Source: Mucor racemosus (Eukaryota; Mucoromycota; Mucoromycetes; Mucorales; Mucoraceae). Taken from it: a stretch of 64,000 nucleotides of DNA. Positions 55,520 through 64,000 of this stretch are shown piece after piece. The notes under the pieces are model-generated. The model was not told the origin of the DNA. It worked only from the letters and a program-made list of their open reading frames with translations, and did no database searches. A program made the translations under genes and the position numbers. The stretch lies in the NCBI GenBank assembly GCA_027405735.1, contig JAPEHQ010000005.1, positions 2,170,001-2,234,000 of the forward strand, written 5' to 3'. Position 1 is the first letter of the stretch. The number at the start of each line of letters is the position of its first letter.

Positions 55520-56714
55520 ATCTAAAGAAAAAGAATCAAGATAATTTACAACGAGAAAGGGACGCAAAAGGAGAAGTAAACAAAAGAAAAAATATATAAA
55601 TTTGCTGTCACTCTTTCAGGAGTAACTTTGAATTCGATATGATAGGCCTAAATTCATGTAAAAACAGGAGTAATTTTGTGTTACTTGTACATACTTTCAT
55701 TTAAGTATATTATCGAAACAACATTAAATCAAGGTTTTGAATGTCAAAACACTCAAAACAATATAATTTACAATAAAGAATTATATGTTATATACCTGTT
55801 ACAATTATTGTGTGAAAATAAGACAAGTTATGTTTGATAATGCTTGTCTTAAAAGGTTTTTTCAGGCTGAGAAAGTATTGTATATTCAAGTCTTTCAAAA
55901 TAAGATTGATCACCGGATGCTAATATCTTGGATAGTCTTTTTTTGAATTATTATGTACATAGATAAAATTAAGTCTTGATTGTTCTTGGTAAACATTATG
56001 TATGTCCAAGCAGAGCAAATTAAGTGACATTATTATGTACATGAGAATCCATGTTGCATCTGGATCGCAAGTAAATACTGAATAGCATTCTTGGTCTTTA
56101 TTCGTACTTTACTAGCAATGCCAAAGATAATGATTAATTCGGCTTCTTCTTTGATATTAATTTGAAAGCTGATGAACTGCCCTGGTCCTTTTTGTTGATT
56201 TGATTTCAAATGACATATGTCTCATAAACAGCGTAATGAAAAGACATTAAGAATAGATATGCACCGTATTCAAAATTTCAATTTTTAATCATACAAATCT
56301 GATTGATCTGTAGCCAAGTTGCCACAAAAATCAACTTGGTAAATCAAGGCTATTAATAAATAGTTTTGAATGGTACAACATCTCCAAGTGCCATAATATT
56401 GAATCTACACCACCAGATATGAAGTGATTTGATACAAGGCGGAAAAAGTAATACTTGCTTTATTGGAGTATATACATAAAATAATTGATTGTATCATGAG
56501 ATTCATTGGCTCTTCCACCATCCAAAATACAAATCTTGCAATGCACAAAATCAACACAAGCATCACTACATTTATTAAGAATCTATTTTTCAAGAGTTGA
56601 GCTCCTGAATTAGGAAATGTGTTTAAGATGAGTATTTTTGAAATAGGCTTTCGAAAACAGATGTTTCCTGATAACATTATAAAAAGAAAGAGTTAATCAA
56701 TTTCGCTTCAAAAA
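55520..56714. other. Intergenic, no gene seen
   Basis: AT-rich DNA upstream of the DHHC gene. The minus-strand frame at 56405-56677 is hydrophobic by base composition and lacks any domain, so it is not called. Confidence 0.4.
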
Positions 56715-56784
56715 TCAATCGAATCACAGATTGTTGGATATGAGTATTTTTTCAGTTACATTATTCTTTTAAGCCGAGGAAAAT

Positions 56785-56821
<37 letters not shown>

Positions 56822-57195
56822 ACGTGTGCTAAGCTTCTTTAAAAATAGACTTTAGCTAATGAAATCAAGATATGTTATGCGTAAATTCACTGCGCATTAA
56901 ATGCAACTTCAAAACTCAATTTTGAACCATTATGTATTTGATTTTATAAAGCTTTTCCAAAGATTTCTGAAGCAGTTCATACAAACTAGGTGAAGAAAGC
57001 GCAACGCTATTATTTCCACATCCTCACAAGAATTCGGAGACGCTGAAATTTTATAACTCTAGTGATGAATTTTGGACGTACCTACTATTTCAACGGGAGC
57101 TCATTTGGATCCATATTCAGCAAGAACTGGTGAGTTTACTGACCTTTGTAGATGTAAATAGTAGCAGGTAACCAACTTGCTGTTCAAAATAAAGA
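56715..57195 (+). repeat. Family A dispersed repeat, copy 3
   Basis: Collinear with the copies near 5940 and 36515: TATTTTTTCAGT, AAGCCGAGG, GTACCTACTATTTCAACGGG, TTTGGATCCATATTCAGCAA and GTAGCAGGTAACCAA. A 31-base T run (56787-56817) has expanded inside it. Family E starts directly after it at 57196. Confidence 0.65.
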
Positions 57196-58418
57196 TCTTA
57201 ATTTTTTGTATTCCCAAGAAAGTTCCAGCTCGAAGTTACTCTACATTTTTTGTTTCAGCCGAAAATATTGATTTTTCATCGAGATAATCAAAATAATAGT
57301 CGATATCACAGCTTACAGCTTATGATAACTGGGTTCCAAAATTTATTTTAAAAAATGGACGAAAAATGATGAAAAAAACAAAATCGTTTAATTGATCATA
57401 AACTGCAAAGTAAGTCGACCTAGCATATTAAATAATTTTTGTACAGTTTTAAATTCTGCATCCATCTAAACAAAATTCAGACAAACATTCCACATTAAAT
57501 TTTGCGTAAAATGCAATTGAAATTTTGGAGGTTTTTTGAAAATACACATCACTTTTTATAAGCATATTTAAAATATAACTAATTGAAATGATGCGCAAAA
57601 CCATTATCTATCGATTGAGCTATTGAGAAATTTTCTAGCTACATTTTTCGTAGAGAAAAAAAAAGACTTTTGTCCAAATTTTTTTGAAATTCAGAATTTG
57701 GGATGAGGGTATATAAGGGAAAAATGGAAGCTAGAAATGGAGGTACCTTTTTGTACATATTTTTGAGGATATCTCCACGAAAAATCAATATTTTGAAAAA
57801 CTCTAAATTGGATTCGAGAGAGCTTAACGAGCTTAATGACATGAATGCAAAAAAAATGTTGCTCAATTTAGCCAATATTTTGAAACCTACTATCGAAATA
57901 TCAAAAAAATGAAAAAAAAAATAAAAGTGCTCAGAATTTTTTTATATTCAAATATGTTGTAGAGCACTTTAAAACAAGTAAATTTTATTATTAAAATGTG
58001 TTAGTATAGCTTAATTTTTTCTAGAGATATAAAGCCTCAAAGTTTTCAATCCTTTAGCAGTGAAATACGCGTAAAAAATCTGAAACATTAGCATTGAAAA
58101 ATTAATACCAACAGCAAAAAATAGGATATTTTCGGATACTTATTTTTGGATTAAAGCTGAACATCTCAGGTACATTGGAATATAATTTTTTCTTGGTATT
58201 ATTTAGTGAAAACAAAAAGTAGAGCAGGGATGAAAAGTGGGACCCAGTTTTCAAGGAAAAAGCAGTGAATTTTACGCGTTTTTGAGACTTTCGTGGGATA
58301 TAAAATAAATTTAGGAATAGGTAACATAATGTAACCAATTTATGTCTGTTTAGTAGTGTCTAAAGTATATCTTAAGCATGTTTAATATGAGGTTAGTTAT
58401 AGAAAAGAGGGCAGGTTA
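57196..58418 (+). repeat. Family E repeat, copy 4
   Basis: Collinear with copies 2 and 3. The protein-like frame is short here (57703-57912) and its upstream part is broken by an A-run indel near 57657-57665. It joins family A on its left without a gap. Confidence 0.8.
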
Positions 58419-59609
58419 TACTTTTATTAATTGCTCAAGGAAATTTATTCAAAATGTGGTAAAATGCAAGGTTTTGAATATAAACAACCAAAAGCAATTC
58501 GTAGAAACTGATATCTAACATATTGATAAATGAATAGAGCCCCCCCCCCCACCCAATTGTAAGTGGGAAGGATCAGTGGTATTGAGCAGTTGTATATACT
58601 TCAATCAGACATGAATTGCTTCTAAGTGCTTGAATTTTTTTAATACAGGCTTTATTACGTGATATTATGTTTTGAATGTTTTATCTTGTTATTTATTATA
58701 GACACACTTATCTGATATGTGATAAAACCTTGGCGTTTTCACGTTTTCAGTCTAGTGAATTAGTAGGTCATTTTGAAACAAACAATTATATAAACCAAAC
58801 AGTTTAAATATACTTTTATAGACATCTGAGAGTATATGCATTTAAATTATTGTATATAGTTATTTTATGTAGTAGTAGGCTGTTCCTTTTTTGTACAAAT
58901 TTGATTGTATTATAATGCTTGAATAATACATCTGATATCATACTAGAGAGGTTTGATAGCATTTGAAAAATATACAGTATATCTCACAATTTCTTATATT
59001 AAGTTTATCTCGAGTACTCCGAGTTTGTAGCTAGAAAATTTCGAAAATCTTTTTTTATGGTATGTATGGGCTTTTTATGGTCCATTTTTCGTTGCATGTT
59101 TAATCGTTAATTCTTTCAAGTAAATATATATACATATATATAGTAAAACACTGTGATATTTTGTAATAAACAGAGGAGCATTCGAAAGGCAAACGACACC
59201 GTTTTATTCAATGAATTATGCTATGATATTGAGTATGTTTTTGCATTACATGGCAAGTGGCGCTATTTTTAAATGGAGTGATCTAATGATCGATGCCGTT
59301 ACACAAGTATACTTTTAAAGGTACAGAAAGCAGTAAGAGTAAACATCAACAGGGTCACATTATACCTGTCAAAAAAATATGGAACTTTATCTCAAATTTG
59401 TAATAAATAGCGTTTGCATTTCGAGTGTCTATTGATTTCGGTTAAATAGTTTCTTCGAATTACCGCAAAAGTAATGAATAATCATGTAACAGATGACAGT
59501 CGTTGTGTGAAACATCTGGCATCATGATTATAAAATGAAAGGGTTTGTGGTGATCGATTGCCAATTCTCATTTTTTCTTCAAATTAACTAAAAAAAAATT
59601 TACTAAAAA
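58419..59609. other. Intergenic; SDR promoter at its end
   Basis: No gene or shared repeat is recognised. A C run lies near 58540-58549. TATAAAA at about 59529-59535, 75-80 bp before the SDR ATG, is a likely TATA box. Confidence 0.45.
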
Positions 59610-60693
59610 ATGACTACATTGTGTGCAGCAGTTCGTGATTTAATCACGAATATGCTTTCCATCTTGGTGAATTGTATATGTTTGCCTTTTGCTTTTTGGA
59701 ATGTCGTCAAGACAGGTCTTTCAACTTTCACCTTTTGCGGTAATAAAAAGAAGTTTTCCCCTAAGGTAGTTGCTATCACAGGTGCCAAGTAAGTTCTTTG
59801 TATTCTTATCTCTTTTTTCTTTATCACTAATCTGGTTTATTGTTAATGTAGCTCTGGTATTGGTGAAGGTATTGCCTATGCATATGCCAAGGATAAGGTT
59901 TCCTTAGTTTTATTAGCCCGTAATTTGGGTAAATATTTACTACGTTTTTGTTTAATCATAACAAGTATGCTAAATCACATTTTATATAGAGCGTTTGGAA
60001 AAGGTTGCTGAAGCTTGTCAAGAATTGGGTTCTCCTGATGTTAAAGTTGTTCAAATGGATGTTGCCGATACTAAATCTGTCACCGACTTCTTTGATGAAA
60101 AGACTGCTGAATATGGCATTGATCTTTTCATTGCCAATGCTGGTATTGCTTCTGTTCCCAAGACTCCTCTTTTGCATCAGGCCGAAAAGGTTTTGCAGAT
60201 TAACGTAATGGGCACTATTGCTGGTATTAACTCTGTCTTTATGGCTATGCAAAAGCGCGGTCGTGGTGGTCAAATTGCTGTTGTATCTTCCGTCTGTGGT
60301 TTCTTCAACCCTCCCAACTTGCTTAGTTACGGTACTTCCAAGACTGCTGTCATGTCTTATTGTCGTGATCTTCGTTCCTTGGGTAAAGATGATAATATTA
60401 CTGTTAATACCATTGCTCCTGGTTATATTGCTACCAATATGACTACAAGTTTCTCTAGAAAAAATAAGCGATTCTTCTTGACACCTGAATATTTTGGTGA
60501 ACAAGTCAAGGATGGTCTTGAGAATGATGTTCCTTTGATCTCTCTTCCTCTTCATCAATTCTTTGGCTTTGCCATCATGTCTGCTTTGCCTCCTGCTGCT
60601 AAGCAATATCTTGCAGATCTCCTTCACAAACATGTCGACCCCATTTTGACAAAGAAGAGGGCTGAAAAGGTTCTTCCTGAAAAAACGAGCTAA
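59610..60693 (+). CDS. Membrane-anchored short-chain dehydrogenase/reductase
   Basis: 319 residues from exons 59610-59788, 59852-59928 and 59990-60693. An N-terminal hydrophobic segment (LSILVNCICLPFAFW, about residues 17-31) should anchor it to a membrane, probably ER or lipid droplet. The classical SDR motifs follow: cofactor loop TGANSGIG (57-64), NAG (135-137), catalytic Ser in VVSSV (185/186), and Tyr199-x3-Lys203 in YGTSK, then APGYIATNM. The basic residue in LLARN suggests NADP preference, as an inference. The substrate is unknown. The C-terminal FGFAIMSALPPAAKQYL may contact the membrane. The first intron splits the cofactor loop, as in many fungal SDR genes. Confidence 0.88.
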
Positions 60694-61036
60694 ATTATCA
60701 TTATAAAAAATTATGCATGCATTCATAAATATACATTTTCATTTATCAAATAAATAAATAAAAAAAAACTTTTTTTTATTTCTATTTCTTTTTTTCGGGT
60801 CAATTCCAGCTGATCCTGTATTTACAATGAACAAAAAATATGTGTAATTCTGTGTTGGAATGAAATCGAGATTAGAAAAAAAAAAACAAGGGCAAGGTAT
60901 ATTATAACCAAAAATAATATAAAAAAATAAAAGCACAAATATAGTAGGAATGAGGAGAATAATATGACAACAGGTTGTGAACGAGAGAAGGAGATCTATA
61001 GAGGAAAAATGTTTAGAAAGGCCTGCAATCTGAACT
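60694..61036. other. Convergent spacer, SDR and kinase 3' ends
   Basis: Holds the 3' ends of the SDR (+) and kinase (-) genes, with AATAAATAAATAAA near 60750 and A/T runs. No coding region is seen. Confidence 0.45.
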
Positions 61037-63365
61037 TTATAAAGGAGGAGATACGCGGGCAGAATTGGGAGCAGAATTAGAAGGAGTTCCATTAATACTT
61101 GTATTAGCACTAATGTTGTTGGCAGCGCTAGCTTGCTTTTTACCCTTGAGCATATTTTTCAATGCACGTAAAGCAAATACAGTCAAGCCAATACCACTCC
61201 AATCTTCATCATGCAAATCACGAAGATCGCCAACTGTCATTATATCCTGATCCTTCAATTTGTTTGCCCATTCATGAGCTTTTTCAACATTACGATGGCT
61301 TGCAATAGCACAATCCCTCACGAATAATTCAATGTCAGTATCATCTGCATATTCTATTATGTTATGAAATGTTATTAGTAAATCCGCCAGATGGTCAATA
61401 TCAATATATAAATTACCTTCAAGAATTCTAGAAACCAGAGCTTCACGAGTAATATTGGCAGTCAGTGGAGGAGAAGGGGAATCATACACATTTTCTGATT
61501 TCTTTACAGGTTCACTTTTGACACTTCCGTTACTACCTGTTGATAAAGCACTTTGAGGGGGTACAGGATCACTAAAAACAGAAGCAAGACGGACAGCAGT
61601 CGTAGAAGTAGAATTCTCTGAACGTTTGCGAGAAGTATCAATCTTCAAATCATGATTGAAACGAGGGTTCTTTTTAAGAACCTCCAATTGCTCGGTGGAA
61701 AGTTGCTGCGTTTCTTTGATTTCACGAAGACTTCGAATAGCATCGCGATATCTAGTTTCAGCAGCACGAGCGCGATTCTCATATCCATCACATTTGTTTT
61801 CTACTTCAACCACATGTTCAGCTGCTCGCTCCAACTCTTCGCGAGTTCTTTCAAGTTCAGATCTAATATCACTTTCGCGTCTCCATACAGATTCTCTACT
61901 TTGATCATCCTGATCATTCTCATTCCCACTATTGGTTGGCTTTTCAATATCTCTCAATATACGATTGATCTCTTTTGTAATATGATGTTGATATCTTTCT
62001 GGAAGTACTTGCTCTTCAATCTATTTGAATTTACAAAACAAGTTTAGCGGCTTAATTTAAAGGGTAATGTAACACCAAGTATAATTTTTTTTTTTTTTTT
62101 TTTTTTACCATCTCACGAACAACTTGTTCGGCAGTGTCTGTTTCTACATTGAAATCAAATTTTACAGAAAGTTTATCCATGCCTTTAAAAACAACCTGCA
62201 GAGTAAGATGTACATGAGCTGGATCGGCTGCGAGTAAAACAACATCGGGTTCAACAGCCAGGAATGTATGCTCTAAAATATCCTGAGCTGTCATTCTTTC
62301 ATCTTCTTCGCCTAGACAATTATCGATAATTTTACGGACTTCTTCATTTTGGACTTCCAATAAACTAGCAGGTTTAACACCCTTTATACCCGATTGAAAT
62401 TTATAATTAGATTATTTACGGTATAATTGCTTTAATTAGATACTTACAGAAGAAACTTTCTTGTAAATTTGAGCAGCATTTTTACATTCTCCATAAGGAT
62501 AATCACCTGTTACCATTTCTAAAAGACACATGCCAAATGCATAGATGTCTACTTTTTCATTGTAGCCTTGCTCTTCATACATTTCTGGTGCCATGAATTC
62601 AGGAGTTCCGATAATAGTATATTTCTTACCCATTTTCATTTCGGCTGTACCCATATCACCAATTTTAACTTCACCGTGAGCACCGTTGATAAAAATGTTA
62701 TCACATTTGATATCTCGATGAATAATAGAGGGATTGTATCCATGTAAATAAGCTAATCCTTTGAGAATTTGACGAGACCAACGCTTCACAATCTTGATAT
62801 TAGGTAAACTCAATTTACGGATGTATTCTCGAAGAGTACCAGAGGTCATCAGTTCGGTCACAAAAACGAATTCATTCTTTTGATACCAAGCATCGTGAAA
62901 AGCAATGATATTTGGATGACGAACAGATTTCAAAATACCAATTTCATGCTCCATTTCTTTGTTGTCAATAGATTTAGTAGCTTGCATAGTATTCCATGCA
63001 ACTTCATAGCCTTCTTCTCGATCGATGGCTTTATAAACTACTTTGTAAGCACCTTTACCTAACAATGTATTGAGACGGACATATCGTTCATTGGGTGAAA
63101 CTTCAGTAACTTTTTCGGCGTCATGAGAACGAGATTGATCGATTATTTCATTCGAATGAGGCATTGGACCAGATCGACGTTGTTGAAATACAGTGGTTTT
63201 TTGTTGTTGCTGCTGCTGTTGTTGTTGTTGTAATGATATGTAGAGACTTTCATCAGAATCGTTGTAATAACTACGCTGAGATTGATGTTGTTGACGATTG
63301 TCCAGTGGATCATCATCGTAATTGATGATTTCGTCTTCGAAACTAACTGATTGAGAACTAGACAT
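61037..63365 (-). CDS. WNK-like serine/threonine protein kinase
   Basis: 724 residues from exons 63365-62448, 62381-62109 and 62020-61037. After a Gln run (46-55) the kinase domain begins near residue 94. As in WNK kinases, the usual VAIK lysine is missing (EVAWN, Asn125) and a lysine sits in the glycine loop (GKGAYKVVYK, Lys108). HRDIKCDN carries the catalytic Asp219. The metal-binding motif is DMGT (237-240), where animal WNKs have DLGL. GTPEFMAPEMYEE and GVKPASLLEVQ are WNK-typical. After the kinase comes a segment resembling the OSR1 C-terminal/WNK autoinhibitory fold (VHLTLQVVFKGMDKLSVKF), then a coiled coil (SELERTREELERAAEHVVEV) and a SAM-like end (TVGDLRDLHDEDWSGIGL). WNKs respond to osmotic stress and chloride in animals. 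The start is the first ATG; upstream in-frame codons lack one. Confidence 0.88.
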
Positions 63366-64000
63366 TTCGTATTTAAATTTATCTTGGTGTATAATGCGCA
63401 AAAGCCCGAGAAAAAGGAGAGTGGGGTTATATATATATATATGTATATAGAGAGAAGACCAGAGCCGTAAGAGGGAAAGTTTTTATAAACAAAAAACGGA
63501 ACCACACTTTGCTATTTTGTCCAAATGTTATTTCTTCTTGATGTAAATTTTTGTAAAGAAGAAAAGAGATTTTTCCAAATCAAAAAAAAAAAATCTATTT
63601 CTACTGTTCCCCAAATGGGCCAGCCGCTACTACCTGTTGGAGGGAAGGCTTGAAGCAAAACTTTTCCCATTGGTAGCTACGTCATGCTGGCTAGAGTCAT
63701 TGGCTCGGATGTGCTTCTGGTCCGGTGCACATTGACTAAGATCAAAGAACAAACAGTCTTTTCACACGCAAGAAATAAGGTAAAGTCTCCCCCATCCCCC
63801 CCCATCATCTCAGTCTCCCCTAATGTGATACCATCGTGCAATATCTGCCTGGCAATATGCGGTTATTCAATGCAAATCCAATCATAACATACCTTTATTT
63901 GTTTTGAGGAACTCCATTTCTATCAAACGGGATAATGTGAGGACAAAAGAGTACATCCCGAAAGGAAATTGTTGATAGGTACCATCATTTACCCTGTTTA
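63366..64000. other. Upstream region of the kinase gene and window end
   Basis: About 635 bp with a TATATATATA tract near 63429-63440 that could be the kinase core promoter on the minus strand. Beyond that there is GC-richer sequence with C runs near 63790-63803. No exon of a neighbouring gene is recognised. Confidence 0.4.

Noticed and set aside
56405..56677. 90-codon minus-strand frame with membrane-like composition
   Set aside because: No ATG-proximal promoter, splice or domain evidence; consistent with AT-rich chance.

Overview
The window looks like nuclear DNA of an early-diverging fungus, most likely Mucoromycota (Mucorales-like). The grounds are very AT-rich sequence, many small introns (about 48-100 bp, GTAAGT-like donors, TTTAG/ATAG acceptors), eukaryotic housekeeping genes, a WNK-type kinase, and fungal-style LTR and TIR transposons. 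The species is an inference. No prokaryotic operon, CRISPR array, rRNA gene or intact tRNA gene was seen.

Layout: five gene islands are separated by repeat-filled, gene-poor DNA. Island 1 (0.56-5.5 kb): a saccharopine-dehydrogenase-like oxidoreductase and CCT3 on the minus strand, then peptidyl-tRNA hydrolase diverging from CCT3 over a 282-bp shared promoter. Island 2 (18.3-26.8 kb): an 11-exon URB1/NPA1 ribosome-biogenesis gene, an F-box gene 115 bp behind it, and a single-finger C2H2 gene. Island 3 (31.0-34.1 kb): an MFS glycerophosphoinositol/phosphate-type permease and a small secreted protein. Island 4 (49.9-55.5 kb): a Sec14-like lipid transfer protein (+), an arrestin-like protein (-) and a DHHC palmitoyltransferase (-). 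Island 5 (59.6-63.4 kb): a membrane-anchored SDR (+) and a WNK-like kinase (-). The genes are ordinary neighbours in a eukaryotic genome; nothing suggests they form one pathway.

The repeat regions hold the most unusual material. An intact, apparently young Ty3/gypsy chromovirus-type retrotransposon lies at 9299-15065 (5-bp TSD TATTT, nearly identical LTRs, gag and pol in a -1 frame relation, C-terminal chromodomain). Dispersed families, named here A, B, D, E and G, recur across the window. Family D (three copies) carries a decayed fragment that reads like a dynein intermediate chain WD repeat. D copies 2 and 3 differ by discrete insertions, each with an empty site in the other copy: a pogo-like MITE (TA TSD), a hAT-like MITE built of hairpins (8-bp TSD), a 528-bp TIR element (5-bp TSD) and two solo LTRs (5-bp TSDs). 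Together they form a readable record of transposition.

Exon coordinates come from reading splice signals and keeping protein frame and family similarity; no alignment or RNA data were available. Repeat boundaries are approximate unless a TSD is stated.
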